The notes under the pieces are model-generated. The model worked only from the letters and a program-made list of their open reading frames with translations. It was not told where the DNA came from and made no database searches. From assembly GCF_000471905.2 (NCBI RefSeq), contig NW_006494931.1:3780501-3844500 (forward strand): 64,000 bases of DNA. Reading direction: 5' to 3'. The translations under genes and the position numbers were made by a program. Within the stretch, counting starts at the first letter, position 1. Each line of letters begins with the position of its first letter. Source of the stretch: Amborella trichopoda. Lineage: Eukaryota; Streptophyta; Magnoliopsida; Amborellales; Amborellaceae. Shown here in pieces: positions 50,445 through 62,755 of the stretch.

Positions 50445-50854
50445 TGTAGAAATGAAAAGCAATCCACGAAAACAAGAAAAAAAAAACAAACACAAAAGAA
50501 AGAGACAACCAATCACAATGCAAATATATACGTGGTTCGGCAAGGTACCTATGTCTACGGGAGATAAGAGCTTCTTTACTAACAATGGAGAATAGGTTTA
50601 CATTAGCCATAAAGTTACATTAGCTATCTTTCTCACACCTCTCTGTTATATCTTATTACAAAGAAATATGTGTTTTTCCCTTAAACTTAAATGAACCCCC
50701 ATCGCAACAATATATATTGAATCGTAACAATGTAAATCGAAACCCAGATATATCGAATCGGCCCTCCGAGCTTTTAATAGCCCTCCGGAGTTATCCTTTT
50801 GACTATACCTTGACAGATTTATTTTTTCATAATAGAAGACATCAATCCTCAACA
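50445..50854 (-). mobile_element. Solo LTR of the 53866-58781 copia family
   Basis: Reverse complement of the LTRs at 53866-54278 and 58373-58781. On the minus strand it starts TGTTGAGGATTGATGTCTT (50854 inward) and ends ...TTTCTACA at 50445. The flanks GATTG (50440-50444) and GATTA (50855-50859) are a 5-bp target duplication with one change. No internal retrotransposon sequence adjoins, so it is a solo LTR left by LTR-LTR recombination. Confidence 0.8.
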
Positions 50855-50859
50855 GATTA

Positions 50860-51840
50860 GTTCTGGCGGACCATTTGGAATTTCAAGCGCTGCATTTATA
50901 CGTAGTGGGATTATGAGGTCTTATTTGTTAAGGAGAAATAATAAAATAAATGTATCTGCTATGCTCCCACATAAGCACATTATTCATCTCCATCATAGAG
51001 TATAAGACCTATTTCCGTGGATTTTTTAAATCTTAAATTTTGGGAATTACTTAAGAATTACTAAATGATTATTTTCAAAAGTGAATATTTGAATTTTAAG
51101 TTTTTTAACACTTCCTCACTCTAAAAAATTGATGGTCTCTAGTCAATCTTGAGACAATGTTTTTTTCGACTGCATAGAGAGTGCAATTTGGAGTTCTTCA
51201 TTTTTGAGGTTACATCCCCAAAGTTTGAGATCCAAAATTACTCTTAGATTGAGTTTTATTTGAGGGAAAAAATGGACAGTATACTCCTATGGAAGAATAA
51301 AATCTTTTGGGTAATATGAATCTTGTGTTTATGATAATTTAATGATCATACGGATTATCACCATCTAATCATCTATTGGTTTGAAACTGATGGAGGTCTG
51401 TGGGATGTACCAAATATGTTTGTCACATTTCCTGGGAGACCACTCTACTCTTATTATGGTAGTCTTGTTATGACATATTTACAGGCGCCTGATTTGAGGT
51501 CCTTGATATTGCACAAAAGCATTGCTCTTACGTAGCAAAATTTTTATAATGATAATGCTAGAGTGATGATGATAATGTCTAAATTCTTAGCATGAATATC
51601 ATTGTTGCTCTGCTTGCTTTAATGTGTTTTTTGTTATTTTCGGCTTATAAAGCTTGACTTCCCATGTTCTTGTAGTTGAAGAGATAGCTAGTTCATCAAC
51701 TAGCCATGTTGTGTCTATTACAATCAAGTTATGCAATGTCTTTCTTAGGTAAAGGAAATATAAAGCATCGAGAACAATTCCGAATTGGTACAAATTAAGA
51801 CATAAAATCTCAATAAAATTATAGCATAACAAAATCCTCT
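50860..51840. other. Unassigned AT-rich intergenic DNA
   Basis: No repeat end, RNA gene or conserved reading frame was recognised. Short frames on both strands show no similarity I can name. Confidence 0.4.
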
Positions 51841-51844
51841 TAGG

Positions 51845-52965
51845 ATAGGGATATACATCATTATGGATATATATCAGTATATCTCTTGATAAGATTAGAA
51901 TATGTATCCTACTGATATATGTCAGTATGGATATCCATCTGTATGGATACAGATCTCTTGATAAGATTACGCGTTGTCTATCCATAACTATTGGTATTTA
52001 TCTGTAACGGTTACTAGCTGTATATTTATACGGAGTCTTGTATATTCTTGATTAAGCAATTTTATAGAGTTCTTTTCAGTATTCATATATTTATACGGAG
52101 TCTTGTATATTCTTGATTAAGCAATTTTATAGAGTTCTCTTCAGTATTTTGAAATAATCTTCTATGGGGGCCTAAGGCCCAAATATACATACATACAGTT
52201 TCTAACATGGTATCAGAGCAACGTATTTTTTCAAGTATTTTTCTAGTGATAGAATAGATGTTTTTTCGGTGATATAATAGGGGCTAGTTTTCTTTTTCGG
52301 CAAGGTATTTTTCAGCAAAAGACCTTCATGAATTTATTTTTTACATCTGGGGTGCGGTGTATTTAGCTTGTAGCCTGAAAATTATGATATTTAGAGAGAG
52401 AGAGAGTGAGAGAGAGAGAGAGAGCTTGCAGAGTTTCTTCTCTTTTTCCTCTTGCAGAGGTTTATCAGATAAGTGACAAGAGACAAGGTGAAAAATGGTA
52501 CTAAGAGCCAAGAGCTAAATCTATGAAGGGACTTCTACGAGCTAAATACACGGCACCCCAGATGTGAAAAATAAATCTGTGAAGGTCTTCTATCATAAAA
52601 TACTTTGCCGAAAAAGAAAACTAACCCCTATTATATCACCGAAAAAATACCTATTATATCACCGAAAAACCAAAAAAATACCTTGCTCTAATACTATGTT
52701 GTATATTTGGGCCTTAAGCCCCCATGGAAGATTATTTCATAATACTGTAGAGAACTCTATAAAATTACTTAATCAAGAATATACAAGACTCCATATAAAT
52801 ATACAAGCAAGCAACAGTTAAAGATAAATACCAATAGTTATGGATAGACACCACCTAATTTTATCAAGAGATATGTATCTATACAGATATGTATTTGTAT
52901 GATACATATCTTAATCTTATCAAAAGATATACTGATATGCATCGATAACAATGTATATCCTATCC
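51845..52965. repeat. LTR-plus-primer-site inverted repeat (arms about 530 and 435 bp)
   Basis: The left arm is an LTR-like sequence ending at 52207, followed by a perfect TGGTATCAGAGC primer site (52208-52219) and about 150 bp of leader. The right arm (about 52531-52965) repeats the same order as reverse complement, with the primer site degraded (GCTCTAATACTA, 52685-52696). The loop of about 150 bp is GA-rich. The left arm has a 64-bp internal tandem duplication (about 52020-52150), which explains the arm length difference. This is a palindromic retrotransposon remnant without coding sequence. Confidence 0.75.
52393..52427. repeat. (GA)n microsatellite
   Basis: GA dinucleotide run in the loop of the LTR inverted repeat. 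Confidence 0.85.
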
Positions 52966-53044
52966 AAACAAATCCAACTCCTCAAAAATCACTGCAAGAT
53001 CGCTCTGGTTCAACCAGGAGAAAGAGTGGAGGAATTTGGGGATT

Positions 53045-53084
<40 letters not shown>
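53045..53084. repeat. (GA)n microsatellite
   Basis: About 20 GA units just outside the LTR inverted repeat. Confidence 0.9.
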
Positions 53085-53087
<3 letters not shown>

Positions 53088-53865
53088 GTGGTTGGTTCGG
53101 TTTCCTCCCTGTTCAGCGAGAGAGACAGTGAGAGAGCTTAAAGTAGTGGGCGAGATAAACAACTTTTTCTCTCTTGTTTCACACATCAAGTTATAGTGGT
53201 GGGTTTTTTCCTGGTTTTGATCTAATATCGGGAAGCAAACACATTACTACGGCATCATGAAATTGTCACTCTTACAAAGAAATCCAAACTGACTTCAAAT
53301 GGGACACTGGATTCTCTCTCTTTCCCCCATTTTCTCTCTCTCTCTTGGCTGCCTCTCTTCACAAGAATCCAACCACATCGAAAGGCACTCTCACTCTCTC
53401 TGTCTCTCCCTGCTAGGGCTTCTCTGCCCCTCTCTCTCTCTCAATCCTCTTGGTAATCTTTGTCTACCTCTTTTCTAATTTAGGTAAGTTACTCTCTCTC
53501 TCTTTCAAATCTGTTAACAAATTTGAGCATGGGAGGACTTGGCCTTTTCCAATTTCTTCTAAACCCATAATTTATCTCACTGGCCATGAGAGAAAAAAAA
53601 TGGATGTTCAATAATAATTCAAGAAGTTATATAGCTTTATGAATGCCATTGACCAGAAACTCGTGGAGAAGCTTCAATAATTGGAGAGGACATTAGGCAG
53701 GGCTCTAGAGAAACGAAAGTGCAATATGATATTTTTATTTCTTGTTTATATTTGTTGGGGTTTGTTTTAGTGACCAATAAATTTTCTTGTGAGGCATATT
53801 TATCATAGTCATAATTATGCTTTTATTGATTATTAATCACATATTGTCATTACTACCCAATAGAT
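53085..53865. other. CT-rich segment resembling a plant leader; no intact gene
   Basis: Positions 53280-53520 are strongly CT-rich, like plant 5' leaders. They are followed by a short stretch (about 53590-53730) that could read FKKLYSFMNAIDQKLVEKLQ with stops before and after. I do not recognise it. It may be a decayed gene fragment or chance. Confidence 0.25.
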
Positions 53866-54278
53866 TGTTGAGGATTGATGTCTTGTATTCTGAGGAAATA
53901 TATCTGCCAATGTTCGTATATATTCGTACATGGGATTCGATATATCTAGGACTTGATATATATATCTGTACAAAGGTATTTCGATAATTTTTACCATCTA
54001 TCTAGGACTCGATATATATCGTTGCGATTGGGGGTTCATCCAAAGTTAAGGGTTAAGGGAAAAACACAGATCTTTTTGTAATTAGATAAAAACAGAGAGG
54101 CGTGAGGAAGAGAGCAAAGTGTAACCATATTCTTCATTGCCAGTAAAGAAGCTCTAATCTCCCGTGGACGTAGGCACGTTGCCGAACCACGTATATCTTT
54201 GCGTTGTGATTGGTTGTCTCTTTCTTATGTGCTTGTTTCTTCTTTTTTGTTTTTTCTGGATTGCTTTTCGTTTCTAGA
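53866..54278 (+). mobile_element. 5' LTR of Ty1-copia element
   Basis: Starts TGTTGAGGATTGATGTC and ends ...TTTCGTTTCTAGA, just before TTGGTATCAT (54281-54290), a primer-binding site with partial tRNA-Met match. It is paired with 58373-58781. The flanks TAGAT (53861-53865) and TAGAG (58782-58786) form a 5-bp target duplication with one change. Confidence 0.85.
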
Positions 54279-54328
54279 AATTGGTATCATAACCTACAAG
54301 GTTATTCCCCGTTCTGCGGTTTACTACC

Positions 54329-55130
54329 ATGATGACAGGAAAGGGCTCAAACGTCAAGTATGACATTGAGTGGTTCAATGGAAAGAACAATTTCACCTTT
54401 TGGCGACGAAGGATAAATGATCTTTTGATACAACAAGGTCTGGCAAAGGCTTTGCTAGGAAAATCGAAGAAATCAGCAAAGATGGACGATGAAGAGTGGC
54501 AAGAGATGGAGGAAAAGTTGGTAAGTGAGATTTGTCTGAATCTCTCAAATGACACCTTGCGTTATGTGATAGATCTCGAAACTACTCCGGAGGTTTGAAC
54601 AAAACTCGAGAATATCTACATGACAAAATCTCTAATGAACAAGTTCTTGAAGAAGCAGTTGTATTCTCTTCATATGGAAGAAGGCACAGATCTGCTTGAA
54701 CATCTCAGCGAGTTCAACTAGATTATAAGCCAGTTAGCAAGCCTTGAGGTCGAAATCGAGGATGAAGACAAGACCCTACTTCTGTTGATTCGCTTCCAGG
54801 ATCATATGATCACCTGGTTACGACTCTACTATACGGGGAGGGGACTCTTGAGACAGACGAAGTCACTGCTACTCTTACATCAAACGAGACAAGGACGAAT
54901 ACTAGCAGTATTAAATCTCAAGGATAAGGTTTTTTTGGAAAACACAAAGAGAGTCATGAAAGGAGCAGATTAAATCAATGGATGTTTGGAAGCAAAAGTT
55001 GGTCAAAATCGAAGAGGAAGGGCAAGCTCATTTGCTATTACTGCAAAAAAAAAAGTCATATGAAGAGAGACTGCCCGAAAAGAAAGGAAGATATAAAGAT
55101 GATAGAAATAAGAAAAACATATGATGACGC
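54329..55130 (+). pseudogene. Ty1-copia gag
   Basis: A copia gag in broken frames. YDIEWFNGKNNFTFWRRRI marks the N-terminal nucleic-acid/capsid-like domain (UBN2 type). It ends in a zinc knuckle CYYCKKKSHMKRDC with correct C-x2-C-x4-H-x4-C spacing. In-frame stops at about 54598 and 54718, plus later frame changes, show it cannot make a full protein. Confidence 0.85.
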
Positions 55131-56535
55131 TAGAGTAACCGATAGCTCAGATGGAGATGATGGAGATCTTCTCTCGCTATCTTCAGGTAAAATTCAATTT
55201 ATTGATTCTTGGATTTTAGATTTTGGTTGTTGTGTCTAAATAGAAACTGGTTCAAAACCTACAAATCATATAGTGGTGGACCTGTTCTAATGGGGAACGA
55301 TGCGGTATGCAAGACCATTGGAATAAGAACTATCAAAATCAAGATATTTGATGGGATAGTACAAACCTTATCAGATGTGAGGCATATCCCACAATTAAAG
55401 AAAAACTTAATATCTCTGAGGGCTCTTGATTTGAATGGTTACAAGTATACAGCAACAGGTGGAGTCCTCAAAGTTAGTAAGGGATTTATGGTTATCATGA
55501 AAGGTCAGATGATTGGGAACCTATACAGGTTGATAGGGAATACTGTTACAGGTGGAGCTTCTGTAACTACAAATGTTGAGTCCAACACAGATGACACAAA
55601 TCTATGGTGCGTTTAGGGTATATGAGTAAACGAGGTATGATGGAACTTCATAAAAGAAAATTGTTAAAGGGTGTCAGAGCCTGTAAACTAGATTTCTATA
55701 AGTACTGTGTTTTCGGTAAACAGTACAAGATTAGATTCAAAACTGCCATTCATATGAGTAAGGATATACTAGACTATGTACACACTGATGTATGGGGGCC
55801 TTCACTAATCAAATCCAAGGGTGGGACAGAATACTTCATTACCTTCATTAACAATTACTCAAGAAATGTCTGGGTCTACTTCATGAAACACAAAAGTGAA
55901 GCATTCACGAAGTTTAAACAATGAAAAAGAGAGGTAGAAAGGAAGACACCAAAGAAACTAAAATGCTTGATATCAGATAATAGAGTGGAGTACAAGTCTA
56001 GAGAATTTCAAGAATTCTGTAAAGAAGAGGGGATTATACGTCACTTTACCACACCAGAAACTCCTCAGCAAAATGGTGTGGCTGAGAGGACGAACATGAC
56101 TCTTTTGGAAAGAGTTCGTAGTATAATATTGAATGCACATTTGAAGAAAAGTTTATGGCCAGAAGCAGTTAACATGGCACGTTTCATCGTTAATAGGTCG
56201 CCATCTATAGTGATTGATTGCAAAATTCTAGAGGATATGTGGACAAGAAAACCGGTAGATTACTCTATACTGATGATCTTTGGAAGTCTAGCCTATGTCC
56301 ATGTGCAAAGTGAGAAACGTTCCAAATTAGACTCTAAGTCTAAGCAATGCATTTTTCTCGGTTTTGAAAAAGAAGTGAAGGGATTCAAGCTTTGGAATCC
56401 TACTTCACATAAGGTTGTGCTTAGTAGGGATGTTGTGTTTGATGAATCTCACATGGTGAAGTCAATCAACATAATGACAAAGTGCAAGTCGATAAAAGTG
56501 ATGAAGAAAGATCGAAAGTTCAGGTGGAGCTAAAA
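55131..56535 (+). pseudogene. Ty1-copia protease and integrase
   Basis: The protease start reads SWILDFGCC, so the expected D-S-G active site is D-F-G. It continues to VRHIPQLKKNLISL. The integrase has a damaged HHCC region, then HTDVWGP (first D), a second D in SDNRVEY, and GVAERTN with the catalytic E, followed by FGSLAYVHV and QCIFLGFEKEVKGFKLWNP. Stops at about 55614 and 55922 and a frame change near 55240 interrupt it. Confidence 0.85.
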
Positions 56536-56719
56536 GAGTCTGAAACATCATAAAAGGAAAAATCATCTAGCAACATACCAGAACAGCAACAATTATATAG
56601 TGAACCCTACAATTTGGTAAAAGGCAAAAAGAAGTGTGTTCACAATGCCCCTGTGAGATACGGCTTTGAGGAAAGGTAGCCTTTACTCTAACTGTTGGTA
56701 CTACAGAAATCAACTCCTT

Positions 56720-58270
56720 TGAAGATGCTCTAAGTGATGCACAGAGTGATAAATGGATGACAGCCATGATGGAGGAGATGGAGTCTTTAAAAAAGAATAA
56801 GACTTGTGAGCTTGTTAAGAGGCCCAAAGAAAGGAAAGTGATTGGGTGCAAGTGGATCTTTCGGAAGAAAGAGGCAACAACAGAAAAAGAATGTGAGAGA
56901 TTCAAGGCTAGGCTCATAGCAAAGGGCTACAATCATAAGGAGAGAGTGAACTACAATGAAATATTTTCTTTAGTTGTCAAGCACACTTCAATAAGGCTAT
57001 TGCTTGCTTTAGTAGCCATGTTTGATTTGGAGCTAGAACAGCTTGACGTGAAGACCCCATTTCTTCATAGTGATTTGGAAGAACAAATCTTTATGGAGCA
57101 ACCTAAAGGCTTCAAAGTGCATAGAAAGGAAGATCAAGTTTGCTTGCTCAAGAGATCGCTTTATGTTCTTAAACAATCTCCTAGACCACGTACAAGCACT
57201 TCAACTATTTCATGGTGCGGATTGGCTATTCAAGAAGTGATGATGATTGTTGTGTTTATTTTAAAGTTCTTATGATAATTCCCTTATTCGCTTGACGTTT
57301 TATATTGACGACATGCTCATCGCTGCCAAGAATGCATGTAACATAACTTCTCTCAAGTTTATGTTAAGTTCTTAGTTTGATATGAAGGAGGGGCTGCTAA
57401 TAGGATCCTTGGTATGGAGATTCATAGAGATAAAAGTGCAGGTAAACTCTAGGTAACTCAGAAAAGGTATGTTGGAAAGGTGTTGGAGCGTTTCAACATG
57501 AAAAAGGCCAAGTCAGTTAGCACTCCATTGGCGAGTCACTTCAAGCTATCGATACGGCAGTGTCCCACTACGGATGAGGAGATAGAGCAGATGTATCTGG
57601 TGCCCTATACTAGAGCAGTCGGAAGCCTCATGTATGCTATGGTAGGCCAGATTTGTCTCATGCTGTCAGTATTGTTAGTCGATATATGAGTAATCCTGGA
57701 AGGGAGCATTAGAATGCTATTAAGTGGATTTTCAGATATCTAAGCAGGACATCAAATCTCAGAATTATGTTCAGTAGTAAGATAAGCTCTACAAAAATGG
57801 TGGGATATATCGATTCTGACTATGCTGGTGATTTAGACAAACGAAGGTCTACTACAAGGTATGTCTTCACACTAACAGGTAGAATTATTTCATGGAAGGC
57901 TATGCTTCAACCCACGATTTCCTTGTCTACGACAGATGCAGAGTACATGGCAGCAGTTGAGGCTGCAAAGGAGGCGATCTGGCCGATTGGTTTGGCTCAT
58001 GAGTTGGGGGTGGAGCAAGAAGGTATTGTTTTGTATTGTGATAGTCAGAGTTTCATAAATCTTACAAAGAACCAAGTGTTTCATACAATGACAAAACACA
58101 TTGATGTGAGTTATCACAAGATCAGGGAGTTTGTGTCAGAAAGAATCATTCACCAGAAGAAAATTCATATGAATGACAACCTGCAGATATGCTTACAACA
58201 TCGGTCACCACGAAGAAGTTCAAGCTTTAGTTGGACTTGCTTAATATCTCTCATTGTTGAGAATGAGGGA
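56720..58270 (+). pseudogene. Ty1-copia reverse transcriptase and RNase H
   Basis: RT blocks include KWIFRKKEATTEKECERFKA, RLIAKGYNHKERVNYNEIF and EQLDVKTPFLHSDLEEQIFM (56757-57170). The catalytic motif appears as Y-I-D-D at about 57301-57312. RNase H follows with YTRAVGSLMYAMV, a decayed middle, and GYIDSDYAGDLDKRRSTT, LSTTDAEYMAAVEAAKEAIW and TKHIDVSYHKIREF (57767-58285). Frameshifts near 57190 and 57690 and several stops inactivate it. The domain order PR-INT-RT-RH fixes it as Ty1-copia. Confidence 0.87.
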
Positions 58271-58372
58271 AGCACCCCATGGTAGGTGGGGTGCAGTAGC
58301 GCACCTTTATGGAGGTACAGGGATAAAGACATCTTCAGGGTGGCTCGAAAGAATTCAAGCCAAGGTGGAGAT

Positions 58373-58781
58373 TGTTGAGGATTGATGTCTTGTATTCTAA
58401 GGAAATATATCTGTCAAAGTTCATATATATCCGTACATGGGATTCGATATATCTGGGACTTGATATATATATCCGTACAAGGGTATTTCAATAATTTATA
58501 CCATCTATTTGGGACTCGATATACATCATTACGATTGCGGGTTCATCCAAAGTTAAGAGTTAAGAGAAAAACACAACTCTTTGTAATTAGATAAAAACAG
58601 AGAGGCGTGAGGAAGAGAGAGAATTGTAACCCTATTTTCATTATCAGTAAAGAAGCTCTAATCTCCCGTGGATGTAGGCACGTTGCCAAACCACGTATAT
58701 CTTTGCGTTGTGGTTGATTGTCTCTTTCTTTTGTGTTTATTTCTTCTTTCTTGTTTTCGTTGATTTTTTTTCGTTTCTACA
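58373..58781 (+). mobile_element. 3' LTR of Ty1-copia element
   Basis: Preceded by the purine-rich CAAGGTGGAGAT and begins TGTTGAGGATTGATGTC; it ends TTTCTACA at 58781. It is about 409 bp against 413 for the 5' LTR. The two differ at a number of positions, so the insertion is not recent. Confidence 0.85.
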
Positions 58782-59127
58782 TAGAGCTCGGTCTTAAAAT
58801 TCGATATTGTGCACTGGTTTCTTTTATTAATATGATCTCTTGCATATTAAAAAAAATCACGACTAAGTTGAGGTTTCCTATAGTGAGCTTCAATCAATCA
58901 ATTATCTATGAAATGTTTAACTACACACACCTCAAAGGGTAGCACTACAAAACTTCTTCATTGATTTCACCAAAACTTAGTATAGAGAAGGCCTTTTTAT
59001 GTGTACAATTCTGCCATTGTGCGCCTTCTTGCTTTTCTTCTTGAGCTTATAACAACACGGGAATCGGGAATCGGGAATCGGGGAAATAGTTCTTCATCCA
59101 AGGGGATGAAATACAAGCACCCCATAT

Positions 59128-60735
59128 AGGCATGAAATTTAATTATGAAGAACATGCATTGGAATTTTATAAGGCTTACGCAGTGGTGAAGGGGTTTGGC
59201 ATCCGTTTGGGAACTACACACAATAAGGATGAACAAAGAATAGATAGGGAAATTATTTGCTCTAAGGAAGGGTTTCATAGAGAGAAAGAAACTTTAGATA
59301 AAAGGAAAGTCCCTCAATCAAGATATAGATGCTTGGCTAAGCTAGGCATGAGCTTAAATTCAAATAATGAGTAGGCTGTGTATAATTTTGTAAAGGATTA
59401 CAACTATGATCTTGTCAATCCAAGGAAAACTATACTCATTTATTCACATCGAAGTATATTGAATGCAATATAGTTGTTGATAAACTCTATGAGCTCTGCA
59501 ATGATGAAACCTATGAATATTCATGATATTTTTATAGAGCACGTGATGCAAATAATATTAGGGTTATTTTAAAAAAAATTATTATTCTTTTGTTTATCTC
59601 TTCAGATGTGCGTAGGGATAACTAGGGGCAATTTGGTGGGTAAGAGTTTATATTTTGTTTATCTTGTATCAATTAGGTTAGTTTAGGAAGGTAAATAGAT
59701 ACTGTTAAATTAGGGGAGTTAGTTAAATCTAAGGGGAGTTTTATTATGAATGTTTTAGATAAGGGAAGCGTGGCTTTGGATAAAATGTGGAATATCTTAT
59801 CTTTTTTTGATATGTGATGGGTACGTGATGGTTAAAGAAAGAAGATATGAATGATCAAGAAACTAGGTTAAGAGAGAGAATATAGGGAGAGAGATAAAAT
59901 AGGAAAGTCCATTGTCGATCTTCTTTATTAATTTTTTAGTCTATTTAAGGGGATGTTTCCTTTCATTGTAAATTAGTGAAATAGTTAATAGAATTTGGTC
60001 TTATTAAGAGATTATTTTTTAGGGTGGATTCCCTTGCAGACCTTGAGAGAGGATATATTCTCTCAACCTTGAGGTGGATTTCCTTGCAGATCTTGAGGGA
60101 GGGTATATTCTCTCAACCTTTTCTCGTGCTATTAATTCTCTACATCAACACGCTTGGGGGTTTGATAATCTCCCTTACTCACAAAAAGATATCCAAAATC
60201 AAATCTCAAACAATAGAAGAAAATTGAAAAGGAGAAGATGGAAAACGTGCTATGGAGTTGTTGTATAAAATGAAAGAATCAAACCCGTCATTTTTCTATT
60301 CGTTTCAATTAGATGAAGAGAGTTATATTCTCAATTTGCTATGGGTAAATTCCATGTCAAAAGTGGCATAGTACCACTTCTCCGATGTGGTCACTTTTAT
60401 ACGAACTACAAAATAAACTCATTTGACATGCCTTTTGCTCCAATACTTGGTGTGAATCACCACTTCAGCACTACATTTTTTGGATTCACTCTTATATTAA
60501 TGAGAAGGTGGAGTCATTTGTATGGGTATCTGAAAAGTGGCTAGATGCAATGGGTGATCATCAACCCGGTATAATATCAGGACCTTGTAATTACAGCTGC
60601 AGTGAAACAAGTTTTAAATAAAAGTAGACATCATTACTGTAAATGGCACATCCTTACAAAGGTGAAACAAACCTAGAATTGGCATACGACCATTTCTACA
60701 AAACCCAGCTTTATTTAGAAAACACGCCACTTGTT
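59128..60735 (+). pseudogene. FAR1/FHY3-like (MULE-derived) gene remnant
   Basis: The N-terminal FAR1 DNA-binding domain is readable at 59132-59460, with FYKAYAVVKGFGIRLG, IICSKEGFHREKE, RCLAKLGMSLNSNNE and VNPRKTILIYSHRSI. A TAG replaces the usual tryptophan codon after NNE. It continues to INSMSSAMMKPMNIHDIF, is interrupted by 59544-60147, and resumes with FDNLPYSQKDIQNQISNNRR. MULE-transposase-like sequence follows: MPFAPILGVNHHFSTTFFG and DLVITAAVKQVLNKSRHHYC. FAR1 proteins are transposase-derived transcription factors; this copy could be a domesticated gene relic or a MULE transposase. Many frameshifts and loss of the 3' half make it a clear pseudogene. Confidence 0.82.
59544..60147 (+). 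mobile_element. Probable solo LTR inside the FAR1-like pseudogene
   Basis: The FAR1 reading is continuous on either side of this 604-bp segment. It begins TGATGCAAATAATATTAGGG and ends CTCTACATCA. The flanks GCACG (59539-59543) and ACACG (60148-60152) fit a 5-bp target duplication with one change. It contains an approximately 47-bp tandem duplication at 60030-60120 (TATATTCTCTCAACCTT in both units). Orientation is by TG...CA symmetry only and is not certain. Confidence 0.5.
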
Positions 60736-60768
60736 GGCCCATTTCTCTTTCGTCTTTTTTTAATAGCC

Positions 60769-60806
<38 letters not shown>
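60769..60806. repeat. (CT)n microsatellite
   Basis: CT dinucleotide run at the 3' truncation point of the FAR1-like remnant. Confidence 0.9.
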
Positions 60807-60809
<3 letters not shown>

Positions 60810-60869
60810 CTGCTTTCATCCACCATTGTTGCAGCCGACCGAAGCTCACCCTATCCATCTAGGCAAGTG

Positions 60870-62755
60870 ATTGAAGCTCGAAAACCACCTCAAATGATCT
60901 GCCTTATCTCATACATCATTTTGGACTCCGCCCTTTTTTTTGTAGATGTGTGGTCTTTCTATAACTATTATTTACAAATACTGATAGAATCCATGGAATA
61001 TGAGTTAGGGTTTTTTGTCATGATCCTGCAACTGTAAATATTTTTGCTTCAATTTGTTATTCTTTTGTAAAATATAGAGATGGTTTATTGAAGTTGTGAC
61101 AAAAACTTTATGGGGTTTGTTTTTTTTTTTTCAATGAATATTTATTGAAAATATTATGTTAATGCGGTGTGATTCATTTTTCTCCATTTTATGTTTCTAT
61201 TGCTAGTTGGGAGTTAGATAAAGATTAGGTGTTCCTGGTTTTGGGGTTGATTTTTAGGAACCCAATTACAGTGATGGGAATGACAGGTTTTGCAGGTACG
61301 AGCATGGGTGTAGTTCTTCACAGTGAGGCAAATAAGAGGTTGAAGGTTCAGCATTAGGTGGTTAGTGAGAAATGATGGGGAGAAATGGATATATTATTGG
61401 TTTTTTTTATTGTGAGAAATGGTTAAAGGGTTATTCAAATTTTTGACGGATTAGCAAGTGCATTGTTAAAGACCTCGAAACTGTCTTTCTTTCACACTAG
61501 AAATCTTTATTTGAGATTGAAATTTTTTCCAATCCAAATGTCATTGTTTTTTAATTCCAAATGCGAGCCAAACAACATTGATTTCAAAATCTATAGAAGA
61601 GTAAATAGCATGGTGATTCATGAGCTACTTTAGTTCACCCTTTGGCTTTATCTTCTGTTTGCAATCATATATCAGAGTTTATTTTCATTCCCGAAGTCTT
61701 TATTCATTTTTTAGATTGGATTTGAGGTATTATTATAGTTTATGCATAGCACCAATGACATCTATTAACTTCTTCATTATCAATGTGAAAAACAGTTTGA
61801 TAGGTTGGTTTTAAGATGGCCAATGCATTTTACTACCGTTAATTCATTCTTTATGAGATTCATATAGAACGTCCATAGTCACGGATCCATTAATAACCGG
61901 TTTTAAGTTGAGATCCATTAATAACCTGCTTCTAGTTGAGACCAAGAGTAATTTTGAATAGCAATTTAACATTACTGTGAGCTCAATTTTATTGTGTTGC
62001 TGAAAGTATGTGCCAAATTTACTCTGCATGGTTGATATGACATTTTCTATTTCCTAGCTTATAGATCAAGTTTTCGCATAGGACATAGAATAGTGCAGCC
62101 TATAAAATGGTTTACTTTCATTATGGTCAGATAACCTAAAAAAGAACCTATATGCGAAGTGTAATTATAATCAGAACTGTCTAATTTATTTGTTATATTA
62201 TCGATAACTTATTCTCAAAAAATCTTTTTCATTGGCCATGTATTATTAGAGAATCATCAACTTATAGAATGAGCGGCTAAACTGCATGAGCAACAAGCAA
62301 CCAAAACGTGGTTTTCATCTTCATGATGCCAAACAATGTATTTTTTCATATACTAGGCTCTTCTAGCAACCAGCCAAACAACAATGTTTTCAAAATTAGC
62401 TTTTACATATACTAGAATCTGCAAAACCAAGTATTGAGAGAAACCTAGGATTTGTGTATCCAGGGACCCAAACGACTCATAAAGGTCTTGGATCTGGGAG
62501 ATTTTGTTCTTAGGATTTTACTTGTAGAGAAATTTTAAAATGGATATACGCTTAGGGTCTCTTGTCTAGGGTCTTTCTAGATATTTTCTTAGAACTAAGG
62601 TTTCTAGAGCTTAAGGGCACGTTTCTTTTTTTGAAAGACATCTTCTAGAAAGTTGAATGTTTTAAAATCTTCTGAAAAGTTGAATGTTTTGTTTTAAAAG
62701 GTTTAAATGAGTTCTAAGTACAGTGTTTAATAACCTGTTGGAATGTTACGAAAGT
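60870..62755. other. Unassigned AT-rich intergenic DNA
   Basis: About 1.9 kb with no recognised protein, repeat end or RNA gene. Short reading frames are not conserved in any way I can identify. Confidence 0.4.
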
